Source: Hyphomicrobiales bacterium (GTDB lineage: Bacteria; Pseudomonadota; Alphaproteobacteria; Rhizobiales; Rhizobiaceae). From it: a stretch of 64,000 nt of DNA. The DNA is taken from NCBI GenBank assembly GCA_900471485.1, contig UCEU01000007.1, forward strand, positions 124,001 to 188,000, read 5' to 3'. A program made the translations under genes and the position numbers. Below the pieces are notes generated by a model. It was given only the letters and a program-made list of their open reading frames with translations. It was not told the origin of the DNA and ran no database searches. The first letter of the stretch is position 1; each line of letters starts with the position of its first letter. Positions 8,697-18,170 of this stretch are shown one piece after another.

Positions 8697-9290
8697 TCAC
8701 AAGGCGTCGATCGCGATGGTCACCGTTGCCGTCCCGATCGGGCGCCCGGCCCGGTTCTTGATGACGAAGCTCGCCTGCGTTTCCAGCATCTGCGACTGGT
8801 CGTCACGCTCGGCACGGCTGATGAAGGTCTCGTTCGATCCGGCAGCGAACGTCCTGAGATACTTGTCCTCGTCGCCCTGCCAGTAGTCGGTGGTGGGCAC
8901 GCTTTGGCCGACATTGAGACCGTTCCGGTCGGTCACGAAGAACTCGACGATCGTTCCCTGCGAATCACTTTGCTTCGATTTGAGGTAACGCGAGACCGGC
9001 TTGTCGAGCAGCCGGCGCACCATCTGCCAGTCGCCGGTCTTCATTTCTGAGCGGTAGGTATTGTCGAGGACGGCGATATCCATGGAGCTGACATTGCCGA
9101 ACCTGATATTTTGCTCCTCGATCGCATGAATGACGATCGGCATGTCGACCATCGGTCGGATCAGCGTGTCCACATATTCGCGCACGACGGACACGTAGGC
9201 GGGTTCGGTCGAGCCGACCGATGGCACTAGGCAAAGACACAGTCCGAAGACCGCCATCGTGCCGACATACCCCCAACGCGTCATCATCAC
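8697..9290 (-). CDS. Exported PDC/Cache-like sensor-domain protein
   Basis: 197 residues. The N-terminus (MMMTRWGYVGTMAVFGLCLC) is a signal peptide or anchor, then a single soluble domain follows. The stretch VEFFVTDRNGLNVGQSVPTT then DYWQGDEDKY and the close ASFVIKNRAGRPIGTATVTI matches extracellular PDC/Cache sensing domains of chemoreceptors and histidine kinases, but no signalling output domain follows. It is therefore probably a free periplasmic ligand-binding protein. No partner gene is adjacent, and the ligand is unknown. Confidence 0.7.
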   Translation of the reverse strand: MMMTRWGYVGTMAVFGLCLCLVPSVGSTEPAYVSVVREYVDTLIRPMVDMPIVIHAIEEQNIRFGNVSSMDIAVLDNTYRSEMKTGDWQMVRRLLDKPVSRYLKSKQSDSQGTIVEFFVTDRNGLNVGQSVPTTDYWQGDEDKYLRTFAAGSNETFISRAERDDQSQMLETQASFVIKNRAGRPIGTATVTIAIDAL

Positions 9291-9454
9291 CCCAACACCG
9301 CGCGCCCAGGCGCCTCCTCAAACACAGCCGGCTGGCGCCTCTCGCTACCCTGACTGCACGCTCACGATATTCCGGAAGCGCGCAGCCCGACAGCGGATTT
9401 ATAAGTGTTAGTTAAATAAAGATTGGCGCAATTACAAATTGCGAAGGCGAGAGC

Positions 9455-9952
9455 CTAGCCGCGCGCGCCCTTGGAGATCGGCTCCTGATAGGTGAAGCCC
9501 ATGTCCCACGGGAAATAGATCCAGGTGTCCTGGCTCACTTCGGTCACGAAGGTATCGATTGTCGGTACACCCTGGGGTTTTGCGTAGACGCAGGCGAAAT
9601 GCGCCTTGGGCAGCAGGGAGCGGACTTCCTGGGCCGTCTTGCCGGTATCGGTCAAATCGTCCACAACCAGAACGGACTCTCCGCCATCGACGAGAAGCTC
9701 CTGCGCGATGCCCTTCAGCAGTGTCATTTCCCCCTGGTTCACGTAGTCGTGGTAGGAGGCGACGCAGACGGTTTCGATGAGCCGGATGTTCAGCTCGCGC
9801 GAGATGATCGCCGCCGGTACGAGGCCGCCGCGGGTGATGCAGACGATCGCCTTGAACGGGCGGTTGAGGCCGGAAAGACGCCAGGCGAGTGCGCGCGCAT
9901 CGCGGTGAAACTGGTCCCAGGAAACGGGAAAGGCTTTATCTGGAAGAGACAT
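9455..9952 (-). CDS. gpt: Xanthine-guanine phosphoribosyltransferase
   Basis: 165 residues, type I phosphoribosyltransferase fold, salvaging xanthine and guanine to their 5'-monophosphates with PRPP. The N-terminal half has [20 protein letters not shown], typical of Gpt, and the PRPP loop is [14 protein letters not shown] at about residues 94-107. WIYFPWDMG near the C-terminus is the usual purine-binding and dimer region. Length equals the family norm. The start at 9952 has a modest purine-rich region upstream. The gene is monocistronic. Confidence 0.93.
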   Translation of the reverse strand: MSLPDKAFPVSWDQFHRDARALAWRLSGLNRPFKAIVCITRGGLVPAAIISRELNIRLIETVCVASYHDYVNQGEMTLLKGIAQELLVDGGESVLVVDDLTDTGKTAQEVRSLLPKAHFACVYAKPQGVPTIDTFVTEVSQDTWIYFPWDMGFTYQEPISKGARG

Positions 9953-10137
9953 GATTGTTGCTCCGCGGCATGAAAGGATGACACGCCGTTTCTCCGGCGG
10001 CCGGACAGGCTATCCGCGATCGGTCAAACGCAAATCGCGCAGCCGGAACTGCGCGATAGGAGGACCGAAGCCGGAGCTCGTCATCGGTCGCTGCAATTAG
10101 CGGAATTCGGCCGCAAAACGCAAGCCCTTCGCGTTTG

Positions 10138-10983
10138 CTATCGCGAAAGCAGGGTCGGCGCTGTCATCGACTGAAGCAGGCTCTTGGTCGTTCCGCCGAA
10201 AATCATCTGCCATAGGCGCGAGTGGGTGTAGGCACCCATGACGAGCAGGTCGATGCTGCTGTCTGAGAGCCGGTTCTCGATGACGGCGGATGTATTCTTG
10301 TCGGCGGCACTATGCGCGGTCGCAAGCGTCACCTTGACGCCGTGCCGCGCCAGCATCGAGGCGATCTCGGCGCCGGCCGTGGCAGCCGATTGCAGCGCGT
10401 TTTCCACCGGATCGACCGAGAAGACCTCGACCTCGTCTGCAGCCTTCAGGAAGGGCAGAGCGTCGAATGTCGCGCGGGCTGCTTCCTTCGATCCGTTCCA
10501 GGCGACGAGCACCCGCTTGATCGGCTTCGGCTTCTTGAGCACGAAGGGAACCATCAGCACCGGCCGGCCGCTCTCGAAGAGGAAGTTGTCCACATCCACA
10601 TGGCTGTCAGACGGCCGCTCCGGATCGGCCTGCGAGGCAATCAGGAGATCGGCGCTACGGGCGCTTTCGATCAGCGGCGCCGAACCATAGCCCGAGGAGG
10701 AGGCATAACTGCGCCACTCGAACGAGATCCCCGATGCCTGTGCCCTGGCGCGAAAAATCCGCTCGATCTCTATGGTTTCGGAATGCGCCATGTCCTGAAG
10801 CGCCTGCACGGCGACCGGGTCGGGAATCTCCATCGGCGCGACCAGCGGCACGACTGCCACGGTTTCCGCGTGCAGGCCGATCACATGGGCATTGTGCTCG
10901 GCCGCAAGTGCAAATGCGAAATCGGCAACCGCCGCGGCGTTATCGGCAGTATCGAGTATGGCGAGTATGGTTTTATAGGACAT
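10138..10983 (-). CDS. Tandem universal stress protein (UspA family)
   Basis: 281 residues made of two UspA domains in a row: residues 1 to about 140, beginning MSYKTILAILDTADN, and residues about 150-281, beginning RVLVAWNGSKEA and ending FGGTTKSLLQSMTAPTLL. The second domain keeps the GAYTHSRLW...GG end region of the nucleotide-binding face; the first is more divergent. Tandem Usp proteins are cytoplasmic stress proteins. The frame is open far upstream, but AAGGAG lies just before the ATG at 10983. A GGAAC-N17-CATT stretch upstream is one base off the EcfG consensus and is not claimed. Confidence 0.9.
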   Translation of the reverse strand: MSYKTILAILDTADNAAAVADFAFALAAEHNAHVIGLHAETVAVVPLVAPMEIPDPVAVQALQDMAHSETIEIERIFRARAQASGISFEWRSYASSSGYGSAPLIESARSADLLIASQADPERPSDSHVDVDNFLFESGRPVLMVPFVLKKPKPIKRVLVAWNGSKEAARATFDALPFLKAADEVEVFSVDPVENALQSAATAGAEIASMLARHGVKVTLATAHSAADKNTSAVIENRLSDSSIDLLVMGAYTHSRLWQMIFGGTTKSLLQSMTAPTLLSR

Positions 10984-11093
10984 GATCAATTCTCCTTGCG
11001 CGGATGAAATCGGCTCGCGCGTGATTGAAAATGCTCCAACTGCGGCGCGGGTTCCTTGACGCGGATCAGGTGAAGCCCGTTTTTCTCGAAGAC

Positions 11094-11870
11094 CTAGGCT
11101 TCCGCGGAACGATTGACGGCTGTCTCCTTTGCTTCCCTGATGGTCTCGATCATGGCGCGAACCTCCGCGCCGGCAGCATCCACCACATCCTGCGAGCGGC
11201 CGCGCACGACGATCTCCGTTGAGAACGACTGGCCGACATAGCGCGGATAGGAGCCGATGCTGGTTTGCGGATGCGCCTTCTGGATCGCTGCAAGCGGCGT
11301 CCCGATATCGCCTTCGCCATAAGGGCAAGCGATCGCCAGCGAGATCACCGCCTGGCCGGTGCGCAGCGTCGGGATAACGGCATCGACCATGGCCTGGAAA
11401 ACCTGCGGCACGCCCGCCATCACGTGCACATTGCCGATGACGAAGCCCGGCGCTGTCGAAACCGGGTTCGGAATATGACGCGAGCCAACGGGCATCCGCG
11501 CCATCCGCTTGCGCGCATCGGTAAACTCCACCTCGCGCCGCGCATACATGTCACCGAGTAGTGTCATGGCTTCTGCGTTGTATTCGCAGGCAAGCCCGAA
11601 TGCCTTGGAAACGGCATCGGCGGTAATATCGTCATGCGTCGGGCCGATGCCGCCGGAGGTGAACACGTAATCATACTTGGACCGCAACGCGTTCAGCGCC
11701 GCGACGATCTCGTCTTCCTCGTCGCCGACGATGCGGACCTCCTTGAGGTCGATCGCCGAGAGCGTCAGCATGTCGGCGAGGTGGCCGATGTTCTTGTCCT
11801 TGGTGCGGCCGGAGAGGAGTTCGTCACCAATGGCAAGCATGGCGGCGGTCACGATGGTTTCACTGGTCAT
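11094..11870 (-). CDS. MoaB/CinA N-terminal-type molybdopterin-binding protein
   Basis: 258 residues. It begins MTSETIVTAAMLAIGDELLSGR, the start of the CinA N-terminal/MoCF-like fold, with the TSGGIGPTHDDITADAV motif at about residue 70 that binds molybdopterin-like ligands in MoaB/Mog. The C-terminal nicotinamide-mononucleotide deamidase domain of full-length CinA is absent, so this is the short form common in alphaproteobacteria. Its precise role (cofactor handling or nucleotide-related hydrolysis) is uncertain. It is monocistronic or leads into the usp gene 110 bases away. Confidence 0.88.
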   Translation of the reverse strand: MTSETIVTAAMLAIGDELLSGRTKDKNIGHLADMLTLSAIDLKEVRIVGDEEDEIVAALNALRSKYDYVFTSGGIGPTHDDITADAVSKAFGLACEYNAEAMTLLGDMYARREVEFTDARKRMARMPVGSRHIPNPVSTAPGFVIGNVHVMAGVPQVFQAMVDAVIPTLRTGQAVISLAIACPYGEGDIGTPLAAIQKAHPQTSIGSYPRYVGQSFSTEIVVRGRSQDVVDAAGAEVRAMIETIREAKETAVNRSAEA

Positions 11871-12079
11871 TGAGAATTTCCGAATGTTTTCCTGCTACAT
11901 AGGTAGCGCCGTTTGCCGCGGTTGCAAACCTCTTGCGCGATCAACACAACGTTCAAGCGACTGTCGTCTCCGACGATTGAACACTGCGTTCTGTCGGTCG
12001 GGGATGCGTTGAACGCGCCGCCCTGCTAAGACTGCACCCGTTGACGAATTCACTCACAATCCCCGGATGGAGATAGGTA

Positions 12080-12676
12080 ATGGCTAAGGTACTCGTGCTT
12101 TACTACTCGGCTTACGGCCACATCGAAACCATGGCATATGCCGTCGCCGAAGGCGCGAAGTCGGCAGGCGCCGACGTGACCGTCAAGCGCGTTCCCGAAC
12201 TGGTATCCGAAGAGGTCGCCAAGGCGTCGCACTACAAGCTCGATCAGGCGGCACCGATCGCCACCGTCGATGAGCTGGCCGATTACGACGCCATCATCGT
12301 CGGTGCCGGCACGCGCTTCGGCACGGTTGCCTCGCAGATGCGCAATTTCTGGGATCAGACGGGTGGCCTGTGGTTCACCGGCAAGCTGGTCGGCAAGGTC
12401 GGCTCGGCCTTCACCTCTTCCGCCACGCAGCATGGCGGCCAGGAATCCACCATCCTCGGTTTCATCCCCACCTTCCTGCACCAGGGCATGGTCGTGGCCG
12501 GTCTTCCCTATGCCTTCCAGGGCCAGATGGGCGTGGACGAGATCAAGGGCGGCTCGCCTTACGGCGCATCCACCATCACAGACGGCGACGGCTCGCGCCA
12601 GCCTTCGGCTGTCGAACTCGAAGCTGCGAAATTCCAGGGCGCCCACGTCGCCAAGATCGCCGCCAAGCTGGCTTGA
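12080..12676 (+). CDS. wrbA: NAD(P)H:quinone oxidoreductase, WrbA type
   Basis: 198 residues, flavodoxin-like. The FMN loop [17 protein letters not shown] is at the N-terminus. Later motifs are [20 protein letters not shown] and [14 protein letters not shown], the classical WrbA signatures. WrbA is a tetrameric type IV NAD(P)H:quinone oxidoreductase that performs two-electron quinone reduction under oxidative stress. GGAGATAGGTA precedes the ATG. A perfect terminator follows 22 bases after the stop, so the gene is monocistronic. Confidence 0.95.
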   Translation: MAKVLVLYYSAYGHIETMAYAVAEGAKSAGADVTVKRVPELVSEEVAKASHYKLDQAAPIATVDELADYDAIIVGAGTRFGTVASQMRNFWDQTGGLWFTGKLVGKVGSAFTSSATQHGGQESTILGFIPTFLHQGMVVAGLPYAFQGQMGVDEIKGGSPYGASTITDGDGSRQPSAVELEAAKFQGAHVAKIAAKLA

Positions 12677-12697
12677 TATCGATAAAAATGATCCAAT

Positions 12698-12724
12698 AAA
12701 GGCGCGGCCACAGCCGCGCCTTTT
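12698..12724 (+). terminator. wrbA terminator
   Basis: Perfect 10-bp stem AAAGGCGCGG / CCGCGCCTTT with a 6-base loop (12708-12713), ending in TTTT. It lies 22 bases after the wrbA stop. Confidence 0.85.
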
Positions 12725-12763
12725 CCATGCCCTGCGCAAGGCGCCTGGTGTGGTCGAATACTG

Positions 12764-12901
12764 TTATCCGTAAATATCGCGGAACTTCGCCGCGAAGATC
12801 ATCAGCGGTATGGCAAGAACCGCAAGCGCTACCAGAAACGCGGTGCCCGTCCGAAACAGCCTGAGACGCCGCGTGCGCGCCCCATCCCAATCGTAAACCA
12901 T
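12764..12901 (-). CDS. 45-residue membrane protein
   Basis: A very short gene. It starts MVYDWDGARTRRLRLFRTG, has one hydrophobic helix (AFLVALAVLAIPLMIF) at about residues 21-36, and ends AAKFRDIYG. A basic cytoplasmic N-terminus and single span suggest an N-in inner-membrane miniprotein. GGGAG lies eight bases before the ATG. Similar MVYDW-starting miniproteins seem to occur in other rhizobia from memory, but no function is known. It sits between the wrbA terminator and tRNA-Leu. Confidence 0.65.
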   Translation of the reverse strand: MVYDWDGARTRRLRLFRTGTAFLVALAVLAIPLMIFAAKFRDIYG

Positions 12902-13018
12902 CGTCTTACTCCCACAAGACAAGCTTTACTCACAGCGCCACCCAACCAATTCCCCTTCGGCGCGCGCGCATAAAAGCACATTAATATGTGTTGATAAAGG
13001 GAGGGGGTGGATTTGCCT

Positions 13019-13103
13019 TGGTGCGGGCGGCGGGGATCGAACCCGCACAGCCAAGGCCGAGGGATTTTAAGTCCCTTGCGTCTACCAGTTTCGCCACGCC
13101 CGC
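13019..13103 (-). tRNA. tRNA-Leu (anticodon UAA)
   Basis: The reverse complement folds as a class II tRNA: acceptor GCGGGCG / CGCCCGC, anticodon stem AGGGA / TCCCT with loop CTTAAAA giving anticodon TAA, a long variable arm, and T-loop GGTTCGATCC. The 3' CCA is encoded in the genome (13021-13019). Confidence 0.95.
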
Positions 13104-13358
13104 GTAGCTCTGTCTTTCATTTAGATAGGCGATTCAGTCAAGCGGATGTTTGCCCATAAGGCTGGCTTGTGTAACTACGGCGCCGCCGCCAGTCGCTGGA
13201 TGTGGCACGCAGTTGGAAGTCGTTCGTGGTGTGCATCGCATTCAATTTCAGCGTGTTGTAATAGTGCAACTCAGGGGAATTTTAGCCGCAGCGATATTCT
13301 AAACCACTAGGGCGGATGCAATAGTCGCCAAATTCGAGCAATTATTGTCGCGGTGCTG

Positions 13359-14468
13359 ATGCCAAGTCTCAGATATCCCAATCCGAAGAAGGGTGCGTTC
13401 AAACGCTTGGCTGGTCGAGGTCTGTGGCGGCGTCTTAGAACACTTCTTGAAATGCGGTCGTTCTCGCGGCGACATGGGAAATCCAAGGCCATCGTTCAAC
13501 TTGATTGTATCAGCGCGCACGGTCAGACGCGTCTTCAGGATAGCGATCTTCCGCTCGTCTTTGTGATCCGCAATGAGCGCCACTTGCTGCCAAGCTTCCT
13601 TCGGCACTATCGCAACCTCGGAGTCACGCGCTTCATCTGCACGGATGACCGATCGACGGACGGGACGACGGATTATCTGCTTGCGCAGGATGATGTCGAT
13701 GTCTGGACGTCGCCGGTCCGTTACAAGGAGGCGCGGCGCGGCAGGGCTTGGCGGGAGAGGCTTTTCGATCTCTATGGTCACGACCGCTGGTACGTGAACG
13801 TCGATTCCGATGAATATCTCATCTACGAGGACCATGGGGTCACGCCGCTCCGAAACGCCATTCAGGCATTGGAGGGCTGTCGTCACACGAGGATGGCGGC
13901 GCCGATGCTGGATATGTATCCTCTTGATCTGAATGAGGCCAAGGTTGAAGACCTGGCGCATTTGGATCCGTGGGATATTGCAAGCCATTTCGATGCGGAT
14001 GGCTATGAGTTGCGCGTCAAGAAGCGTGCATTGTCAATCAGGGGCGGACCGAGGCGGCGCGAGTTCAATGAAGATCTTGAGTTGATCAAATATCCGCTCA
14101 TCTATTGGGATGGTGATTGCCAGCTCGGCACAAGTATCCATCAACCCGTGCCTTATGCGCGGAATTTTGTGCCGCCGATGGGGGTTTTGCTTCATTTTAA
14201 ATTCTTCAGCGATGTCGAGGAAAAGGCGCGCCAAGCTATTCAGGGCGGACAGTACTACAACAATTCGTGCGCTTACCGAGCGGTAATGGATCGGCTGGGG
14301 GCGAATGGCGGCCTGCGCTTGGGCACAATCAGTTCGACGGAATTTACTGGTGTCGACCAATTGCTGGAGTTGGGCTTTTTCGCGCGGCTTCCTAAGCCCG
14401 AAAAGTCCGTGCAGTTCGTATCTGGTCCGAAACTCTGGCCAAGCCGCGCGCCGCTGCCGAGCACGTAA
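13359..14468 (+). CDS. Glycosyltransferase family 2-like protein
   Basis: 369 residues. The region LPLVFVIRNERHLLPSFLRH, then TDDRSTDGTTDYL and RWYVNVDSDEYLIY, is a GT-A type nucleotide-sugar binding site (the DSDEY carries the DxD-like metal ligand). The layout matches the Glyco_tranf_2_4 type found in many rhizobial polysaccharide genes. There is no signal peptide, so it is probably cytoplasmic or peripheral. The ATG at 13359 is chosen; a GTG six bases earlier is in frame and neither has a clear ribosome binding site. It stands alone after tRNA-Leu. Donor and acceptor are unknown. Confidence 0.8.
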   Translation: MPSLRYPNPKKGAFKRLAGRGLWRRLRTLLEMRSFSRRHGKSKAIVQLDCISAHGQTRLQDSDLPLVFVIRNERHLLPSFLRHYRNLGVTRFICTDDRSTDGTTDYLLAQDDVDVWTSPVRYKEARRGRAWRERLFDLYGHDRWYVNVDSDEYLIYEDHGVTPLRNAIQALEGCRHTRMAAPMLDMYPLDLNEAKVEDLAHLDPWDIASHFDADGYELRVKKRALSIRGGPRRREFNEDLELIKYPLIYWDGDCQLGTSIHQPVPYARNFVPPMGVLLHFKFFSDVEEKARQAIQGGQYYNNSCAYRAVMDRLGANGGLRLGTISSTEFTGVDQLLELGFFARLPKPEKSVQFVSGPKLWPSRAPLPST

Positions 14469-14506
14469 CCTTCCGAAGCATCAGCCATCCTGCAGACCTT
14501 GTCGCT

Positions 14507-14872
14507 TCAGGACGGCGAACCCTCTGCCGGTCGAAGCCCCCGCAGTTTCATCGCTGCCAGTCCTGCAAGCACGCCGATCGACGCTCCCGCCGCCTTGACT
14601 GCGGCGTCATGCAGGCGGGCATGGCGCGTGGGCGAGAGGTATTGCAGGAATTCGATGGCGACAGCCCCGAAGACGAGCAGCACCGCAACCGCCATCCAGT
14701 GTCGGGGGTAGGCAAGCACGAAGGCAAATCCGACCGCCATGTATGCTAGAGCGCGGTCGAGATTGACCGAAGTTATGGTGTGCGGGCGTAGGCCGATCGG
14801 TGATACCGTCACGAAAATGATGCCGGCGAGAAGCAGCCAGGCAAGCGGTTTTGCGAATTTGAGTGCGATCAT
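14507..14872 (-). CDS. VanZ-like membrane protein
   Basis: 121 residues with three to four hydrophobic helices: WLLLAGIIFVTVSPIGLRP, AYMAVGFAFVLAYP, MAVAVLLVFGAVAIEFLQYL and a final Ala/Gly-rich helix. The order TVSPIGLRP...AY...GF...YP...AIEFLQYLSPTRHARLHD is typical of VanZ-like proteins, in which a Glu-x-x-Gln and an HD-like stretch near the third helix are conserved. The founding member contributes to teicoplanin resistance, but most members are of unknown function. It converges with the glycosyltransferase. Confidence 0.8.
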   Translation of the reverse strand: MIALKFAKPLAWLLLAGIIFVTVSPIGLRPHTITSVNLDRALAYMAVGFAFVLAYPRHWMAVAVLLVFGAVAIEFLQYLSPTRHARLHDAAVKAAGASIGVLAGLAAMKLRGLRPAEGSPS

Positions 14873-15048
14873 GCTTCCCTATTAGCTATTTCGCCGGCGA
14901 TTGGCAGCGCACAACTTCGTTATCCCAGCGCTTTTGCCCATTAAGCTTAAAATCTGCCCAAAGCCGAACCGCTGATATCGAAATCGGACTTCATTCGCCG
15001 GTCCGGCTATGCCATAGCGGGGGCCAGAACAGGATTGGACGAACGATC

Positions 15049-16299
15049 GTGACCAGACAGGATGTCGAACGCGCCGAAGAAGCCTTGCGCGGCCTCTTTC
15101 CACCAACGTCGTTGCAGCTCAACGAGCATCTTTCGGCGCGCTATGGTGCCGATATCTGGCTGAAACGTGAAGATCTGTCCCCGGTCCGGTCCTACAAGAT
15201 CCGTGGCGCCTTCAACTTCCTGCGCAAGGCGATTGCCGAGGGCGCCGGCGGCAAGACTTTCGTCTGCGCCTCGGCCGGCAATCATGCACAGGGCTTCGCC
15301 TTCGTCTGCCGCCACTTCGGCGTGCCGGGTGTCGTCTTCATGCCGGTGACAACGCCGCAGCAGAAGATCGACAAGACCCGCATGTTCGGCGCCGAGTTCA
15401 TCACCATCAAGCTCACCGGCGACTTCTTCGACCAGTGCTATCAGGCGGCGCGCGATCACGTGCAGGCGATCGACGGCGTCATGGTTCCGCCGTTCGATCA
15501 CGTCGATATCATCGAAGGGCAGGCGACCGTGGCTGCCGAGATCATGCAGCAGCTTCCTGAGGGCACCGTGCCCGACATGGTCGTCATGCCTGTCGGCGGT
15601 GGCGGTCTTGCGGCCGGTATCACCGGCTATCTCGATGGCATCGTGCCGAATACCGGCTTCGTCTTCACCGAGCCGGCCGGCGCGCCGAGCCTGAAGCGAA
15701 GCATCGAGGCGGGCGAGGTGGTCACGCTTTCCAAGGTCGACAATTTCGTCGACGGCGCCGCCGTCGCCCGCATAGGCGATCTGAATTTCGCAGCGCTCAG
15801 CAAGTTCTCGGCCGATCAGGTCCTGCTGCAGCCGGAGAACGCTATCTGCGTGACCATCGGCGAGATGCTCAATGTCGAGGGTGTCGTGCTGGAGCCGGCG
15901 GGCGCCCTGTCGCTGACGGCGATTGCGGCGATGGATCCGGAGACGATCCGCGGCAAGACGGTGATCGCGGTGGTCTCGGGCGGCAATTTCGATTTCGAGC
16001 GCCTTCCCGACGTCAAGGAGCGCGCCATGCGCTACGCCGGATTGAAGAAGTATTTCATCCTGCGCTTGCCGCAGCGCCCCGGCGCGCTGCGTGACTTCCT
16101 CAACCTGCTCGGTCCCGACGACGATATCGCGCGCTTCGAATATCTGAAGAAGACGGCGCGCAATTTCGGCTCGGTGCTGATCGGCATCGAGAGCAAAGCG
16201 CCTGACAGCTTCGCGGCCCTGACCGAAAAGCTGGAGAAATCAGGCATCGGTTTTGAGGACATCACCGAAAACGAGATCCTCGCGAACCTCATCATTTGA
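15049..16299 (+). CDS. ilvA: Threonine ammonia-lyase (threonine dehydratase)
   Basis: 416 residues, PLP-dependent, converting threonine to 2-oxobutanoate, the first step of isoleucine synthesis. The PLP lysine is in VRSYKIRGAFNF at about residue 48. The glycine-rich phosphate loop is VVMPVGGGGLAAGI at about residue 183, and an ACT-like regulatory domain (FILRLPQRPGALRDFLNLL) fills the last 85 residues. A GTG at 15049 is preferred: it gives the standard MTRQDVERAEEALRG start, while the upstream open frame has no similarity. GGATTGGACG precedes it. HlyU follows 36 bases downstream. Confidence 0.93.
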   Translation: MTRQDVERAEEALRGLFPPTSLQLNEHLSARYGADIWLKREDLSPVRSYKIRGAFNFLRKAIAEGAGGKTFVCASAGNHAQGFAFVCRHFGVPGVVFMPVTTPQQKIDKTRMFGAEFITIKLTGDFFDQCYQAARDHVQAIDGVMVPPFDHVDIIEGQATVAAEIMQQLPEGTVPDMVVMPVGGGGLAAGITGYLDGIVPNTGFVFTEPAGAPSLKRSIEAGEVVTLSKVDNFVDGAAVARIGDLNFAALSKFSADQVLLQPENAICVTIGEMLNVEGVVLEPAGALSLTAIAAMDPETIRGKTVIAVVSGGNFDFERLPDVKERAMRYAGLKKYFILRLPQRPGALRDFLNLLGPDDDIARFEYLKKTARNFGSVLIGIESKAPDSFAALTEKLEKSGIGFEDITENEILANLII

Positions 16300-16335
16300 C
16301 TTCTCCCGCCCCCGATGGCGTGCTAAAGGCGATCC

Positions 16336-16662
16336 ATGGCTTCGATATTCTCCAGTATCTTCTCGATGTTTTCAGGCGGCGAAAAGGCCGCGTCGGCACC
16401 TGCTGGCGTCAAGTCCGAGCCGCAGGCCTATGGCGACTGCACGATTTTCGCTGAACCTCAGAAAGAGGGCGGCCAGTATCGGCTGGCCGGCCGCATCGAA
16501 AAGACTGTTGGCGACGAGGTCCTGGTGCGCAGCTTCATCCGTGCCGACATGTTCTCCTCCACCGACGACGCCGTCGAATGCACTGTGCGCAAGGCGCAGC
16601 AGATCATTGATCAGCACGGCCCATCGCTGTTTTCGGATGGTGCCAAGACCCGCCAGGTTTGA
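16336..16662 (+). CDS. HlyU family protein
   Basis: 108 residues. The body QAYGDCTIFAEPQKEGGQYR, LAGRIEKTV, LVRSFIRADMF and the closing DQHGPSLF is the HlyU-like domain, which in alphaproteobacteria is short and not fused to a helix-turn-helix region. HlyU of Vibrio activates haemolysin genes, but the rhizobial short forms have no known target and may not bind DNA. The gene follows ilvA by 36 bases and may share its transcript. Confidence 0.85.
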   Translation: MASIFSSIFSMFSGGEKAASAPAGVKSEPQAYGDCTIFAEPQKEGGQYRLAGRIEKTVGDEVLVRSFIRADMFSSTDDAVECTVRKAQQIIDQHGPSLFSDGAKTRQV

Positions 16663-16895
16663 TCCTCCACGGCAAGAGCGCCAGGCGTTATTGCCTCCTT
16701 GATACGGACCCAGACACGCAATCTTAAAGGGTTGCGGTGGATGCTACGGCCTCTGATTTGCGAGACCGCCCCAGTGTTGCAGCACAAGCGACGACCACGC
16801 CAAGCCGACCGAACCGCTACGCTCTTTGACAAGCTCATCGGGTTTCGCCGTCTGGCGCCTGATGTGCGGGAGCGCGGAAGGGTGGGGAGATACCG

Positions 16896-18170
16896 ATGGA
16901 GATAACCAATCTCCTGCTCTTCGTGGTCGAGGCCGTCGGGTATTTCGCCTTGATGGTGTCGTTGCTGCATTTTCGCTATCGCCTCGGTCTCGGCATGTTC
17001 CTGACGGCGCTCGGCGTCATGCACTTCATGGAGACCTATCTCGCTGCGGTGTTCTACGTCGAATTGCCCTTCGGCTTAGCCTCGCCGGGATCCTCGATCT
17101 TCTTCACTGGCAAGCTGATGATGATCCTGATGCTTTATCTTCAGGAAGACGCGGCCACGGTTCGCCAGCCGATCTATGGCCTGTTCATCGGCAACCTGCT
17201 GACTGTCGGCGTGGCGTGGGTGCTGCAACTGCACTCGACCGTCGTGTTGCCCTCCGGTGATGCCGCCAATGTGGATTTTCTCAAGGAAATGGGCTGGCTG
17301 ATGGTGTGGGGGACCACGCTCCTTTATCTGGATTCGATCGGCATCATTCTCCTTTACGAACGGCTCGGCCGTTATTTCAGACGCCGGATCGTGCTCCGTT
17401 TCATGATCTGCGGCGTCGTCCTTCTGTCGTTTGATCAGCTCGGCTTCTTCGGCGGCCTGCACTATTTCTTCGGAGTACCGGCCTCGGCCTTCTGGACCGG
17501 CTGGATCGCCAAGATGTTTGCGGTCGGCATCTATACCGTGCTCTTCGCGATCTACGAGATCTGGATTCGGCGAGCTGGCATCGCGGCTAATGCGCGGCCG
17601 ATCGGCGACATCTTCGGCGACCTGACCTTCCGCGAACGCTACAACGATCTCTTGAACCGCACGGGCAGGGACGTTCTGACCGGGATTTACGATCGGACCC
17701 GCATGGAGATGGATGCGCCTGTCATGGTGCATGATGCGCTGCGTCAGGGACAATTTGCTACGGTCCTGATCCTCGATGCCGATCACTTCAAGGACGTCAA
17801 CGATCGCTTCGGCCATCTTCAGGGCGATCAGGTGCTGAAGGCCATCGCTACGCGGTTGGGAATGATGCTGCGGGCAACTGACCGCGTGTTCCGTTTCGGC
17901 GGTGAAGAGTTCGTGGCGGTCTGCCCGGGCACGGATCATGAAGAGGGACTGTTGTTGGCCGAGCGCCTGCGCTGGGCGATCGCAACGAGCGTCAGCACGC
18001 CGGACGGCGCGCCTGTTACCGTCAGCGTTGGCGTCGCAACCGCGGATGAAGATGGCTTGAACTTCACCAATATTCTTTCCGCCGCCGACGACAGGCTCTA
18101 CCAGGCCAAGAAGAGCGGCCGCAACTGCGTGGTCGGCCGCTCTGGTCTGGTCAAGCTGGCAACGGCCTAG
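16896..18170 (+). CDS. Membrane-anchored diguanylate cyclase (GGDEF)
   Basis: 424 residues. Residues 1 to about 225 hold seven to eight hydrophobic helices, a membrane sensor of unknown ligand. Residues about 260-420 form a GGDEF domain making cyclic di-GMP. The active loop is RFGGEEF at about residue 335, a functional variant of GGDEF, and RATD lies five residues before it, so the RxxD inhibitory I-site is intact. DADHFKDVNDRFGHLQGD is also present. No EAL domain follows. The 3' end overlaps the convergent SDR gene by four bases. Confidence 0.93.
   Translation: MEITNLLLFVVEAVGYFALMVSLLHFRYRLGLGMFLTALGVMHFMETYLAAVFYVELPFGLASPGSSIFFTGKLMMILMLYLQEDAATVRQPIYGLFIGNLLTVGVAWVLQLHSTVVLPSGDAANVDFLKEMGWLMVWGTTLLYLDSIGIILLYERLGRYFRRRIVLRFMICGVVLLSFDQLGFFGGLHYFFGVPASAFWTGWIAKMFAVGIYTVLFAIYEIWIRRAGIAANARPIGDIFGDLTFRERYNDLLNRTGRDVLTGIYDRTRMEMDAPVMVHDALRQGQFATVLILDADHFKDVNDRFGHLQGDQVLKAIATRLGMMLRATDRVFRFGGEEFVAVCPGTDHEEGLLLAERLRWAIATSVSTPDGAPVTVSVGVATADEDGLNFTNILSAADDRLYQAKKSGRNCVVGRSGLVKLATA

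Noticed and set aside
10984..11093. EcfG promoter before the universal stress protein gene
   Set aside because: GGAAC is followed after 17 bases by CATT, not CGTT; too weak to claim.
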